This document shows positions 50,122 to 59,802 of a stretch of 64,000 nucleotides of DNA, piece by piece. Below the pieces are notes generated by a model. That model was not told where the DNA came from and searched no databases. It was given only the letters and a program-made list of their open reading frames with translations. The DNA is from JARBUG01 sp035628915. GTDB taxonomy: Bacteria; Bacillota; Sulfobacillia; Symbiobacteriales; Symbiobacteriaceae. Where the stretch lies: contig DASPIW010000015.1 in NCBI GenBank assembly GCA_035628915.1, forward strand, positions 1-64,000, read 5' to 3'. Position 1 is the first letter of the stretch. The number at the start of each line of letters is the position of its first letter. Made by a program: the position numbers and the translations under genes.

Positions 50122-50196
50122 GCTGTGCGTCCAGTACCCACGGGAAGAATGCGAGCGACGTAAACTGTGGAAATCTAAACACAGGGAGGGGTTTGT

Positions 50197-51153
50197 GTGG
50201 AGTACCGCCGCCTTGGCACGAGCGGCCTGAAGCTGAGCGAAATCTCGCTGGGCAGCTGGCTGACCTATGGTTCCCGGACAGAGGCCGAGTCTGCCCGGGC
50301 CTGCATCGAGAAAGCCTATGAGCTGGGCGTCAACCACTTTGACTGCGCCGTCGTCTACGGCACCAAGCCGCACGACGCCGAAGTCTTCCTGGGCGATGTG
50401 CTCCGCCAATTCCCGCGCACCAGCTACACCGTCACCTCCAAGCTCTTCTGGAAGATCGGCCCGTCCACCTATGACCAGGGGCTCTCCCGCAAGCACCTCT
50501 TTGAGCGGGTGGAGATGAGCCTCCAGTCGATGAAATTGGACTATATAGATGTCTATTACGCGCATCGCTACGACCCGGAGACCGATTTGGAGGAGACCCT
50601 GCGCGCGTTTGACGACCTTGTGGCTCAGGGCAAGATCCTCTACTACGGGTTCTCCGAGTGGACCGCCGCCCAGTGGGAGCGCGCCTTCAGCATCATCGAT
50701 AAGCGGGGCCTGCGCCGCCCCGTGGTCAGCCAGCCCATCTACAACATGCTGAACCGGTACATCGAGAAGGAAGTCATGCCGGTCTGCGCCCGGGAGGGCG
50801 TCGGACAGGTGGTCTTCTCGCCCCTCGCCCAGGGTGTACTCACCGGCAAGTACAAGCCCGGTCAGCCCATTCCCCCCGGCACCCGCGCCGCCGACGAAAA
50901 GGTCAGCCACTTCATTCAGCGCTTCACCAACGACCAGGAACTGCTGGCCAAGGTCCAGAAGCTGGGCCCGGTCGCCGAAGGTCTCGGCCTGACAGTGGGC
51001 CAGTTGGCGCTGGCCTGGGTCTTGAACCGCCCCGAAGTCACCGCAGCGCTCGTCGGCGCGACCCGGCCCGAGCAGGTGGAAGAGAACGTCAAGGCGGCGG
51101 GCGTCAAGCTTTCCGCCGATCTCCTCAAGGAGATCGACGCCATCCTGGCGTAA
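50197..51153 (+). CDS. Aldo/keto reductase (voltage-gated K channel beta-like)
   Basis: 318 residues. TIM-barrel NADPH-dependent reductase with the full catalytic tetrad: Asp49, Tyr54, Lys82 and His123. LYSEIS/LGSWLTYG start and the C-terminal NADPH-binding segment (ALVGATRPEQVEEN) place it with the K-channel beta subunit/general AKR branch. The GTG at 50197 follows GGGAGGGG. Monocistronic between terminators. Physiological substrate unknown; reactive aldehydes are typical. Confidence 0.9.
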   Translation: MEYRRLGTSGLKLSEISLGSWLTYGSRTEAESARACIEKAYELGVNHFDCAVVYGTKPHDAEVFLGDVLRQFPRTSYTVTSKLFWKIGPSTYDQGLSRKHLFERVEMSLQSMKLDYIDVYYAHRYDPETDLEETLRAFDDLVAQGKILYYGFSEWTAAQWERAFSIIDKRGLRRPVVSQPIYNMLNRYIEKEVMPVCAREGVGQVVFSPLAQGVLTGKYKPGQPIPPGTRAADEKVSHFIQRFTNDQELLAKVQKLGPVAEGLGLTVGQLALAWVLNRPEVTAALVGATRPEQVEENVKAAGVKLSADLLKEIDAILA

Positions 51154-51175
51154 GCCGGCATACAACGGAACCAGT

Positions 51176-51207
51176 GGGGCCGCCTGCGAACACAGGCGGC
51201 CCCATTT
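51176..51207. terminator. Terminator shared by convergent genes
   Basis: 11-bp stem GGGGCCGCCTG / CAGGCGGCCCC around CGAACA, then ATTTC. Confidence 0.85.
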
Positions 51208-51423
51208 CTATGGCTTCTTCGGACGGACGGACAGCCGCTGCCCGTTGTACAGCGCACCACCCGGGTCGGTGGGCGCCCCCGCCGTCTCATCCCAGACGAT
51301 GAACTTGCCGCTGCGCACCTGGCTGAGGAGCCCCGCCCGGATCAGGGCGTGCTTTACTTCAGCGCCGCGCACCAGGCGGACCGGCTTGCCGTCAACCGTC
51401 ACCAAGATCGGTTCGTACGCCAT
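51208..51423 (-). CDS. Small hypothetical protein downstream of nucleotidase
   Basis: 71 residues, basic, with an N-terminal beta hairpin (EPILVTVDGKPVRLV) and a positively charged helix (EVKHALIRAGLLSQVRSG). Its ATG lies 3 bases after the nucleotidase stop, so it is the second gene of that operon. It lacks a signal peptide. No family recognised. Confidence 0.55.
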   Translation of the reverse strand: MAYEPILVTVDGKPVRLVRGAEVKHALIRAGLLSQVRSGKFIVWDETAGAPTDPGGALYNGQRLSVRPKKP

Positions 51424-51426
51424 GGC

Positions 51427-54027
51427 CTACCGCGCCTTCAGCAGTTCGGGATAGGCCGTGCTGAACTCGTCGGTGACGGGGCTGTAGCTGCCCTGCGGAT
51501 CCCGGTGCTCGTCATCGGTCACCTGGTCGCTGTTGAACCGGATGACGGAACCCGCGGCGCCTGCGATTCGGTTCATCTCCGTGGGGACGGAGTTGCCGCC
51601 GTAATCGGACTGGGTGCCCAGAATCAGGCTGCCGCCTGCCGCGACCCAGTCCGCCAGGATCGCGAGCTCATCGGCGTTGTAGGCCGCAAACGAGCCCGGC
51701 GTGGTGATCCAGAGAATCTTCACGCCGGCCAGTCTATCCGCCGTCAACCGGGTGTTGGTGGCGGTAAAGGTCAGCGTCCAGCCCCGGTCGCCCAGGAAGG
51801 TCTTGATCTGGCTCAGGCGGGAGGCGCTGTAGTACTGGCCGTGGCCGATATCCACCAGCACGGTGCCGCTCTTGCTGCCGCCCAGGTAATCGAGCAGGTT
51901 GGTGAACCACTGCGCATGCTGATAGTTCGTCTTGTAGCCGTTGGAGACCAGGATGGCGCCCAGCCCCACGACCTTGCCGCCGCCTACTTTCTCCAGGGCG
52001 GCGAGGGGCATCTGCAGCTCGGCCCCGGCATAGTCGACATACATGAAGTTCTTCGGCGCCGTGGCATTCATATCGCTTTGATAGGCGGTCGATTCCGCCC
52101 AGACCAGCACGTCGGCCTGGTCGGTCAGCGGGACCAGCGTGTCGCCTTCGCCTGCCGCCAGGAGGCTGGCTGTGCTGTAGAAGTTGACGGTGCTGACCGC
52201 GACGGGGGCCGGGGAGGCCTTCATTTTGATGCGGCCTTCCGTCAGCGCATAGTCGACCGTGCCGAGCTTCTTGATGTACTCCGCCACCGCGATCGCATCG
52301 ACCACGGAGGCCATTTCGAGCACTGGCGGCACCTCGGCAAAGTAGGTCGGAGAGGTGGCCACGTAGTCACTCATCGCGACCGTGTAGGTCTGATCCAGCC
52401 CGATGGGCTGACCGCCGATGCGCAGGTCGATATGGTCCATGGTGCCATCCGGCTTGGTAAAGACGGTCTCCGTCAGGCCGGCCACCTGCATGTCGATGTT
52501 CTTATACTTGTTAAACGACCGGGTGAAGAACTCAATCAACTGGGCGCCGGTCAACTCCACCTTCCAGGGGATGTTGCCGAACGGCAGCACCTTGTAGACG
52601 GAGTTCATGGTGATGTCGCCGGCGGGCAGATCCGCCCGGATGCCGCCGTTGTTCCACAGGCCGATTTCGGCTTGCAGATGGTCCTTCAGGGCGTCGGCGA
52701 TCAGGTTGCCGAGCCCGATGTCCGATGCAGTCTTGGCGCCGTCGTTGGGCAGCGCACGGGCGTTAGTGCCGATCTTCGTGCCCAGGACCGGGGCCATCAG
52801 GTCCTTCCATGCCGTGATCGTCGCCTTGACGTTCGGATCTTCCTCAGTGAGGCCGGCGACGGTCACCTTGTAGGCGTTGCCCGCGGCCCCCGGGGTCAGA
52901 GCGACGGTGTCGGTCTGGGTGAGGACGAGGTCACCCAGGTACGCCGCACCTGAGCCCACCTGGAAGATGGGGATGCCTGCCACCACGGCCGGTTTGGCCA
53001 GATTGGTGTGAGAGTGCGCGCCGATGATCAGGTGAGCGCCCTGCAGGGCGGCGGCGTTGGCGCTGTCCCAGTCATGGCCGTTGTGGGAGATCAGGACGAT
53101 CAGGTTGACCTGGTCGCGCAGCGCCTCGATGGCCTGCTGTGCAGCGGCCAGCGGATCGTCAAAGCGCAGGCCGACCTGGTTTTTGGTGCCAGTGGCCGGC
53201 GGGGTCTGGGTCAGCCCGACAAACGCGATCTTCTGGCCCAGGTCGTTCGTGAAGATCTTGTACGGCTCGTACGGCTGAATGGGCGTGGCGGAGGGATCGG
53301 TCACGACTGTGTTGGCGCTGATCCAGGGGAAGTGTGAGAGCTCACGGTTGGACTGCGTCACGGCCGGGCCGTGGTCGAAGTCGTGGTTGCCCATGACGGC
53401 CACGTCCACGGACATGCCATTGAGGGCTTCGATCATGGGCAGGCCCTGGTTCAGGTCGGAGACGGGGTTGCCGGAGAAGTTGTCGCCGGCGTCCACAAAG
53501 AAGATGTTGCTGCCTGCCGCCTTGGCGGACTTGACGTAGGCCGCCATTTTGGGCAGGGGATCGATGGCCGCGTGAATGTCGTTCGTATGGAGAATCCGGG
53601 CGGCAAATGCGGGGGCATGAACGGTCAGCTTGGCCGACTGGTTGGGCTGGCCCAACGCCTGGACTTCCAGCGTGTTGCGGCCATAGCTGATCAGGCCGGA
53701 AATGTCGATGCACAGGCTGCCTTCGCCCTGCTCAAAGAACGGGTTGAGGTTGAAGCGCTGTCCGTTGATTGTAACGTCCAGATTGGGAATTCCGCCGTTT
53801 TCGATGACGAGCTGCGCCGCGTCTGCTTTGACGGTGAAGTCGTAGGTCTGGCTTTGGGGTTTGTCGGTGTTCCGCTCGGTCTCCACGGCCAGAGCGGCAT
53901 ACGGGGCGGGCAGTTCCGCAGCGCACAGGTTGATCTCGGCTGGCCGGTTATTGGCCTGGACGGTGCCGGCTCCAATCAGGCTAACCAGGAGCGTCAGGGT
54001 CGCGACGAGCGCCAGGAGCTTCTTCAC
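51427..54027 (-). CDS. Secreted 5'-nucleotidase / 2',3'-cyclic phosphodiesterase
   Basis: 866 residues from a GTG at 54027. Export signal at the N-terminus (MKKLLALVATLTLLVSLIG). Residues about 45-150 are a beta domain. The metallophosphatase domain (about 150-400) has ILHTNDIHA, VDAGDNFSG, VMGNHDFDHG and VLISHNGHDWD/LIIGAHSHTN motifs for two metals. The 5'-nucleotidase C domain (about 430-610) carries WNNGGIRADLPAGD. Residues about 640-866 form a further alpha/beta domain (ThuA- or DUF4350-like) that is not part of standard UshA. It would release phosphate and nucleosides outside the cell. Confidence 0.88.
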   Translation of the reverse strand: MKKLLALVATLTLLVSLIGAGTVQANNRPAEINLCAAELPAPYAALAVETERNTDKPQSQTYDFTVKADAAQLVIENGGIPNLDVTINGQRFNLNPFFEQGEGSLCIDISGLISYGRNTLEVQALGQPNQSAKLTVHAPAFAARILHTNDIHAAIDPLPKMAAYVKSAKAAGSNIFFVDAGDNFSGNPVSDLNQGLPMIEALNGMSVDVAVMGNHDFDHGPAVTQSNRELSHFPWISANTVVTDPSATPIQPYEPYKIFTNDLGQKIAFVGLTQTPPATGTKNQVGLRFDDPLAAAQQAIEALRDQVNLIVLISHNGHDWDSANAAALQGAHLIIGAHSHTNLAKPAVVAGIPIFQVGSGAAYLGDLVLTQTDTVALTPGAAGNAYKVTVAGLTEEDPNVKATITAWKDLMAPVLGTKIGTNARALPNDGAKTASDIGLGNLIADALKDHLQAEIGLWNNGGIRADLPAGDITMNSVYKVLPFGNIPWKVELTGAQLIEFFTRSFNKYKNIDMQVAGLTETVFTKPDGTMDHIDLRIGGQPIGLDQTYTVAMSDYVATSPTYFAEVPPVLEMASVVDAIAVAEYIKKLGTVDYALTEGRIKMKASPAPVAVSTVNFYSTASLLAAGEGDTLVPLTDQADVLVWAESTAYQSDMNATAPKNFMYVDYAGAELQMPLAALEKVGGGKVVGLGAILVSNGYKTNYQHAQWFTNLLDYLGGSKSGTVLVDIGHGQYYSASRLSQIKTFLGDRGWTLTFTATNTRLTADRLAGVKILWITTPGSFAAYNADELAILADWVAAGGSLILGTQSDYGGNSVPTEMNRIAGAAGSVIRFNSDQVTDDEHRDPQGSYSPVTDEFSTAYPELLKAR

Positions 54028-54289
54028 GATAGGTACCCCCCTTCGGACTCTACATGAAGGGGAATACTCGGGCTCTGATGCGAATCCTCCGTTACCAGAG
54101 AGTTTGGACAGTTCTATCTAGACAGTTGATAAGACATTGTGGTAAGTCTCGCCCAATCCGGCGGGTAGGACCTGGGACCAATGGCCTGGGACCCGTCTCT
54201 TCGCTTGGGTTGCCGGCAGGGGAGTTAACGATGCAGCAAGAAGTAAACCGAGTTGGATTTTTCTCGTTCAGAAAGAAAGGCCGGTGCGC

Positions 54290-55453
54290 ATGTCCAAGCA
54301 CGATCGACACTTCGTCACCATCGCATTGGGCGCCCTCGCCACCGTCGGACTGCTGGAAGGCTCGCGTGGCGTTCTGCTGCCGCACTTCCGGGCCGACCTG
54401 GCCCTCTCCGCCACGTGGGCGGGCGCCATCTTCTCAGCCGGCGCGCTGGGTTACCTGGCCAACTCGCTCGCCTTCGGCCATCTCTCCCGCAAGCTCGGTC
54501 TCAAGCGGATGCTGACGCTGGGCATCGCCATCGTGGCGGTAGCCATGGGGCTCTTTGTCACCGCTCGGGTGCCCGCCGTTCTGTACGCCGCCAACGTTGG
54601 GCTGGGGGCGGGCATCTCCATGGTCGAACTGGTGACCAGCATCCACATCAGCCTGATTTACCAGGAGCGGCAGGGCGGCATGCTCAACCTGCTGCACGGC
54701 TTTTTCGGCCTGGGCGCCCTGAGCGGCTCCCTGTGGGGCGCCTTCTGGCTGCGGCTCGGCGCCGGCTGGCAGGTCCCCTACGGCCTGGTGGCCGTCATTC
54801 TCCTGTTCTGGGTGTTGTACTACCTGACCCAGCCCCGCACGGAACTGCCTGCCGAAGCAGGCGGCGGGGGCGGGGCGGGCCCCCTGGTGCGTGACCCGCT
54901 GGTCTGGGCGGCGGCCCTGGCCCTGGCCGCCGCCGTGGCCGCCGAAGTGGGCGCCACGCTCTGGCTGCCCTCGTACCTGCAGAAGGTGAAGGGACTGGCG
55001 GAAGGCATCAGTGCCGGCTACATGACCGCCTTCTTCGTCGGGTTCACGGTGACCCGCGTGGCGGGCACCTGGCTCATCGGGCGGGCAGGCCCCGTCCGCA
55101 CGGTGGTGGCGCTGGCCGCGCTGGGCCTGGCGTCGCTGGCGTCGCTGCTTGTCCTGCCCGGGGCGCCGGTGGTGCTGCCCGTGCTGGCCGGCGCCGGCGT
55201 GGCCACGGGCTTTGCCACGTGCACGGCCCTGGTGGCGACGCGGTATCCGGACCGGGTCAATCAAGTCTACACGGTGATGTACTCGGCGGGCGGCTTCGCT
55301 GGCATCGTAACCGGCCCGTTCATGGGCTGGCTGGGCGACCGGTCCGGGCTGGCGGCTTCCATGTGGGTGCCGATTGCCGCGTACGCCGCCCTGATTATTC
55401 TGATGTCCTACTTCGGGCTAAGCCGGAGAGCGCTACATTCCACTACCAAATGA
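54290..55453 (+). CDS. MFS transporter
   Basis: 387 residues, twelve membrane helices with the central loop at residues about 190-205 (Gly-rich). The loop 2-3 motif is SLAFGHLSRKLGLKRML, matching the MFS pattern GxLaDrxGrkr loosely. The ATG at 54290 is preferred over the GTG at 54284. Position after a divergent 262-base gap with no other gene. Substrate unknown; sugar, drug or purine transporters share this layout. Confidence 0.82.
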   Translation: MSKHDRHFVTIALGALATVGLLEGSRGVLLPHFRADLALSATWAGAIFSAGALGYLANSLAFGHLSRKLGLKRMLTLGIAIVAVAMGLFVTARVPAVLYAANVGLGAGISMVELVTSIHISLIYQERQGGMLNLLHGFFGLGALSGSLWGAFWLRLGAGWQVPYGLVAVILLFWVLYYLTQPRTELPAEAGGGGGAGPLVRDPLVWAAALALAAAVAAEVGATLWLPSYLQKVKGLAEGISAGYMTAFFVGFTVTRVAGTWLIGRAGPVRTVVALAALGLASLASLLVLPGAPVVLPVLAGAGVATGFATCTALVATRYPDRVNQVYTVMYSAGGFAGIVTGPFMGWLGDRSGLAASMWVPIAAYAALIILMSYFGLSRRALHSTTK

Positions 55454-55513
55454 AAGCAGACCCCTTGCATTCCGAGACCAGGCGAGTTATTATCATGAGC
55501 AATAGTTATATAT

Positions 55514-55632
55514 CACCTCTTTCATCCAGAGGTGGCCGAGGGACAGGCCCGATGACGCCACGGCAACCACTCCCCCATGCGGGAGAACGGTGCCAACTCC
55601 TGCGGACAGATTGTCCGGAAGATGAGAGTGAA
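55514..55632 (+). promoter_or_regulatory. SAM-I riboswitch (S-box) controlling the methionine operon
   Basis: The core reads AGAGGTGGCCGAGGGACAGG, then GATGAC, GGCAACC and GGTGCCAACTCC, as in S-box aptamers. The P1 helix pairs CTCTTTCATC (55517-55526) with GATGAGAG (55621-55628). An intrinsic terminator follows at 55651. With high SAM the downstream methionine genes would be shut off. Confidence 0.93.
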
Positions 55633-55650
55633 GGTGCGGCTATTAGCGCT

Positions 55651-55675
55651 ACCCTTCATTCTTGAAGGGTTTTTC
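55651..55675 (+). terminator. Riboswitch-controlled terminator
   Basis: ACCCTTCA-TTCT-TGAAGGGT followed by TTTTC, 18 bases after the S-box aptamer and 26 before the first gene. Confidence 0.9.
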
Positions 55676-55700
55676 TGATTTTCTGGGGGGGAATACGGAG

Positions 55701-56612
55701 ATGGCCAGACTGCTCAATCGCCTGCGGCAAAGACACTTCGCCGTGACCGTGGAGATCGATCCGCCGAAAGGCGCCAGCGTTACGAAGACCCTGGAGAAAG
55801 TGCGGCGCTTCGCTGACCGGGTTGACGCCGTGAACGTGGCTGACTGCCCCATGGCCAACGTCCGCATGAGCCCCATTACGCTGGCCCACTTGCTGCAGCG
55901 GGATGTGCAGGTGGAGGCGATCTTCCACCTGACCTGCCGGGACCGCAATGTCATCGGGCTGCAGGCCGAGCTGCTGGGGGCGGCCGGCCTGGGCGTCCGC
56001 AACATCCTGGCGCTGCGCGGCGACCCCCCCACCCGGGGCGACCATCCGGGCGCGACCGGCGTCTTTGAATGCGACGCCGTCGGCCTGATCAAGGTGGCCG
56101 ATACCCTCAACCGCGGTCAGACCGTGGCGGGCGGTAAGCTGGACTGGGGCACCGACTTTGCCATTGGCTGCGCGGCCAATCCCACGGCGAAGGACCTGGA
56201 GCTGGAGATTTCACGCCTGGAAGAGAAGCAGGCGGCGGGCGCCCATTTCGTACAGACCCAGCCGGTCTATGATCCCGACCTGGTCGAGCGCTGGCTGGCG
56301 AAGATCGACGGTCGGATCCGCATTCCGGTGCTCTACGGCATCCTGCCGCTGAAGAACTACGAGTTTGCCGTTCATCTGAACGAAAACGTGCCGGGCATCG
56401 TCGTGCCCGACCGGGTGGTGGAGCGGATGCGCACAGGGGGCGAGGGGGAAGGCCTGCGGCAGACCGCTCAGTTCCTGCGGGAGATCGCCCCGCTGATCCA
56501 GGGCATCCACATCTTCCCGATGAACAGCAGTGAGCGGGTGCTGGGCGTGCTGGCCGCCCTTGACGAACTCGGACTGCCCCACGGGAGCCTCCCCCTGGCG
56601 AAGGAGGCGTAG
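55701..56612 (+). CDS. metF: 5,10-methylenetetrahydrofolate reductase (MetF-type)
   Basis: 303 residues from the ATG at 55701 (GGGGGG and GGAG upstream); a longer frame from 55662 runs through the terminator and is not used. TIM barrel that makes 5-methyl-tetrahydrofolate, the methyl donor for MetH. Family features: TVEIDPPKGA with the early catalytic Glu, VNVADCPMANVRMS, IFHLTCRDRN, ILALRGDPP and HFVQTQPVYDPDL. Together with the S-box this fixes the operon as methionine synthesis. Short C-terminal region as in non-fused bacterial forms. Confidence 0.92.
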   Translation: MARLLNRLRQRHFAVTVEIDPPKGASVTKTLEKVRRFADRVDAVNVADCPMANVRMSPITLAHLLQRDVQVEAIFHLTCRDRNVIGLQAELLGAAGLGVRNILALRGDPPTRGDHPGATGVFECDAVGLIKVADTLNRGQTVAGGKLDWGTDFAIGCAANPTAKDLELEISRLEEKQAAGAHFVQTQPVYDPDLVERWLAKIDGRIRIPVLYGILPLKNYEFAVHLNENVPGIVVPDRVVERMRTGGEGEGLRQTAQFLREIAPLIQGIHIFPMNSSERVLGVLAALDELGLPHGSLPLAKEA

Positions 56613-56617
56613 GCTCC

Positions 56618-57349
56618 ATGGACCTGCCGCTTACCATCCTGCGCCCGGCGGCGTGCGAACTGCCGCTGGAGAAGCAGGAAGTTCTGCGGCTCCTCGGGTA
56701 CAAACCGGGCGTCACCCGGATGGACGGGCGGCACGATGCGCTGGTGGACCGCGGCATCGCCCTGGCGGCGGAGGCGGCGGCCCCGGTGGCTAGCATCGGG
56801 TATTGCGGCATCATCGTGAGAGCCGGAGAAGTGCTGACCCGGATGCCGGGCGTGATCTGGCGCTCCCGGGCGCTCGCCCGCCTGCTGCGGGGCGGCGTGG
56901 GGGTCAGTCTGGTCGCGGCGACGCTGGGGCCAGGCATCGACGAACTGACCGCCCGGCTCTTCGCCGGGGAGGAGTACGCCCTGGCCACCGTGGTGGATGC
57001 CGCCGGCTCCGCCCTGGTCCAGGGCTTGGGCCGTTGTGTCAGCGCCTATCTGCGCGAGCAGATTCAGGGCTTGACCCTGACGCCGCTTTACGGCCCCGGT
57101 TACGGGGATTGGGATATTCATGATCAGTTGGGCCTGGTGCAGGCAGCGGGCGGCCCGGCCATCGGGCTGACAAACACGGCGGCTTGTTACCTGCAGCCCC
57201 GGAAATCGCTGGTGGGCATCGTCGGTTGGATCGTGCCGGCGGAAGGGCGCCGGGTACCCACCACCGGCTGCGATTTGTGTACAATGAAAGAGTGCGCATA
57301 CCGGCACCGGGCACCGGCCCACGACCACAAGGAGGACGTACAGAGATGA
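56618..57349 (+). CDS. Stand-alone methionine synthase activation-domain protein
   Basis: 243 residues, overlapping metH by 4 bases. It corresponds to the SAM-binding reactivation domain normally at the C-terminus of MetH, with the helical clamp at the N-terminus and the conserved RDGYGD-like end represented here by PGYGDWDIHDQLGL. A C-terminal Cys set (CDLCTMKEC) is unusual for MetH and may bind a metal or cluster. The downstream metH lacks this domain, so the activation function has been split off or replaced. The ATG follows GAAGGAGGCGTAGG. Confidence 0.85.
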   Translation: MDLPLTILRPAACELPLEKQEVLRLLGYKPGVTRMDGRHDALVDRGIALAAEAAAPVASIGYCGIIVRAGEVLTRMPGVIWRSRALARLLRGGVGVSLVAATLGPGIDELTARLFAGEEYALATVVDAAGSALVQGLGRCVSAYLREQIQGLTLTPLYGPGYGDWDIHDQLGLVQAAGGPAIGLTNTAACYLQPRKSLVGIVGWIVPAEGRRVPTTGCDLCTMKECAYRHRAPAHDHKEDVQR

Positions 57350-59802
57350 TCTACGTATTCGACGGCGCCATGGGGACGCTGCTGCAGTCCCGCGGGCTGC
57401 CCCCCGGCTACTGCCCCGACCTCTGGTGCCTGGAACGCCCGGATGACGTGGCCTGGGTGCACCGGCAGTACGTCGAGGCCGGCGCCCAGATCATCGAGAC
57501 GAATACTTTCGGCGCAACGCCGATTCGACTGTCGCATTATGGCCTGGAGTCCCGGGTGCGCGACATCAACGTGGCGGCGGTGCGGATCGCCCGGGAGGCG
57601 GCCGCGGGACGGGCGCTGGTCGCCGCGTCCATGGGGCCGCTGGGCGCCCTCGTCGCGCCCCTGGGCGACTATTCGTTCGACCGGGCTTACGAAGATTTTG
57701 CCGCCCAGGCCAGGGCGCTGGCGGAAGCGAAGCCGGACTTCATCATCATCGAAACCATTGCCGACCTGAACGAGCTCAGGGCGGCTTTGCTGGCGTGCCG
57801 CGACCACGCCCCGGCTATCCGCCGCATCGCCCAGATTACGATCGATCCCAGCGGGCGGGCGTTCACGGGCACCGACCCCGAGACGGCGGGCCTGGTGCTG
57901 CAGTCGCTGGGCGCCGATGTGATCGGCTTCAACTGCTCCGTCGGGCCGGATGTGCTGCTGGGCGCCGTCGAGCGGATGGCTCGCGTCGCACGCGTTCCCA
58001 TTTCCGTGCAGCCCAACGCGGGACTGCCGCTGCTCCAGCTTGACGGCACCACCACCTTCCCGATGGGCCCGGAGGAGTTTGCGGCCTACGGCCCCAAGCT
58101 GGTGGCGGCGGGTGCGACGTATGTCGGCGGCTGCTGCGGCACCACCCCGGAGCATATCCGGCGGCTGCGGGCAGCCGTGGCGGGGCTGCAGCCGGCGGGC
58201 GGACGCGGTCCGTTGTCGGAGGTGCTGGGCCTTGCCTCCCGTACGCAGTCGCTCTTCTTCATCGATGCCAACATGCCGGTCGCCATTGGCGAGCGGATCA
58301 ACCCGACGGGGCGGAAGCTCTTGTCGAAGGATATTAAGGAAGGGACCTTTGCGATCGTCCGGCGTGAGGCGAAGAATCAGGTCGCCGCGGGCGCCGGGGT
58401 CCTTGACGTCAACGTCGGCGTGCCCATGATTGACGAGGCCGCTGCCATGGCGCGGGCCGTGCAGGTGGTGCAGGATACCGTGGGCGTGCCGCTCTGCATC
58501 GACTCGGCCAACCCGGCGGCGCTGGAGGCTGGCCTGAAGGCGTGCATCGGCAAGCCGCTGGTCAACTCCTTCAGCCTGGAGGAAGGCAAGGCGGAGAAGG
58601 TCCTGCCCGTGGTGAAGCGCTACGGCGCCGCCGTGCTTGGCCTGACCATCGATGAGAAAGGCCTGCCGAATTCGGCAGCGCGCCGGCTGGAGATCGCCCG
58701 GCGCCTGGTGGCGGCGGCGGAGCAGTACGGCATTCCCCGGTGGGACGTGGTGATCGACCCGCTCGCCCTGACGGCGGGCGCCCAGCAGGCCGAGGCGAAG
58801 GAGACGCTGAAGGCGATCAAGCTGATCCGGGAGGAGCTGGGCTGCCGGACGTCGCTGGGCATCTCGAACGTGTCGTTCGGCTTGCCCAACCGGCATTTCC
58901 TGAACGCCGTCTACCTGAACATGGCGATCACGATGGGGCTGGACATGGCGATCATGAATCCGAACGACGAGCGGATGATGGATACCGTGCGGGCGACCCG
59001 GCTCTTCCTCAACCGGGATGTGAACGCCCGGGAGTACATGGCCGTGGTGGGGCCGAAGAAGCTCGTCCACACGGAAGATGAGGTGCTGGCGAAGACGGCG
59101 ACTGCGTCGGCGCCCGCAGCCTCCGCTTCCGAAGCCCCCGCCCCTGCAGCCGCCGCCTCCCCGGCCGATCCCCTCTTCAAGGCGGTGCTGGAAGGCGACA
59201 AGGACGGGGTCGTGGCACTGGTCGAAAAGGGGCTGGCCGAAGGGCGCGACCCCATGGCGATGCTGAACGGCCATCTGATTCCTGCCATTGAGGAAGTCGG
59301 GCGTCTCTTCGGCGCGGGCATCTACTTCCTGCCGCAGCTGATGCTCTCGGCGGGCGCCATGAAGAAGGCCTTCCACCGGCTGCAGCCGGAGCTCCAAAAA
59401 GCGAAGGCCGGCGCGGCCCACGTGGGGACGATCGTCCTTGCGACCGTCCAGGGCGACATTCACGACATCGGCAAGAACATCGTCGCAGTGCTCCTGGAGA
59501 ACTACGGCTTTCAGGTGATCGACCTGGGCCGCGACGTGAAGAACGAACTGGTGGTGGAGGAGGCGCGGCGGGCCGGGGCCGACCTGGTCGGCCTGAGCGC
59601 CCTCATGACGACCACGATGCCGCAGATGCAGCGGGTCATCGAAATGCTTGGCCCCGACATTCCCGTGCTGGTCGGCGGCGCCGCCACCACGCGGGCGTTC
59701 GCGGAACAGATCGGCGCCGCCGGGTACGGCAAGGATGCGCAGGAAGCGGTCGCCCTGGCGCTGAAGCTGCTGGAGGCCCGGAAGGCGGCGGTCCGGAAAT
59801 GA
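57346..59802 (+). CDS. metH: Cobalamin-dependent methionine synthase, catalytic part only
   Basis: 818 residues from the ATG at 57346 (AAGGAGGACGTACAG upstream). Domains: homocysteine S-methyltransferase (1-290, zinc Cys in GFNCS and GGCCGTT near 196 and 261-264), pterin-binding TIM barrel (about 310-570), a Pro/Ala-rich linker near 585-605, and the cobalamin domain (about 610-818) with GDIHDIGKNIV and cobalt-ligand His706. It ends there; the C-terminal reactivation domain found in E. coli MetH is absent and is encoded by the preceding gene. It overlaps the RACo-like gene by 4 bases. Makes methionine from homocysteine. Confidence 0.93.
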   Translation: MIYVFDGAMGTLLQSRGLPPGYCPDLWCLERPDDVAWVHRQYVEAGAQIIETNTFGATPIRLSHYGLESRVRDINVAAVRIAREAAAGRALVAASMGPLGALVAPLGDYSFDRAYEDFAAQARALAEAKPDFIIIETIADLNELRAALLACRDHAPAIRRIAQITIDPSGRAFTGTDPETAGLVLQSLGADVIGFNCSVGPDVLLGAVERMARVARVPISVQPNAGLPLLQLDGTTTFPMGPEEFAAYGPKLVAAGATYVGGCCGTTPEHIRRLRAAVAGLQPAGGRGPLSEVLGLASRTQSLFFIDANMPVAIGERINPTGRKLLSKDIKEGTFAIVRREAKNQVAAGAGVLDVNVGVPMIDEAAAMARAVQVVQDTVGVPLCIDSANPAALEAGLKACIGKPLVNSFSLEEGKAEKVLPVVKRYGAAVLGLTIDEKGLPNSAARRLEIARRLVAAAEQYGIPRWDVVIDPLALTAGAQQAEAKETLKAIKLIREELGCRTSLGISNVSFGLPNRHFLNAVYLNMAITMGLDMAIMNPNDERMMDTVRATRLFLNRDVNAREYMAVVGPKKLVHTEDEVLAKTATASAPAASASEAPAPAAAASPADPLFKAVLEGDKDGVVALVEKGLAEGRDPMAMLNGHLIPAIEEVGRLFGAGIYFLPQLMLSAGAMKKAFHRLQPELQKAKAGAAHVGTIVLATVQGDIHDIGKNIVAVLLENYGFQVIDLGRDVKNELVVEEARRAGADLVGLSALMTTTMPQMQRVIEMLGPDIPVLVGGAATTRAFAEQIGAAGYGKDAQEAVALALKLLEARKAAVRK

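Noticed and set aside
57187..59463. A 758-codon open frame opposite metH
   Set aside because: Antisense shadow of metH. Composition (His/Arg/Gln-rich) is typical of reverse frames.
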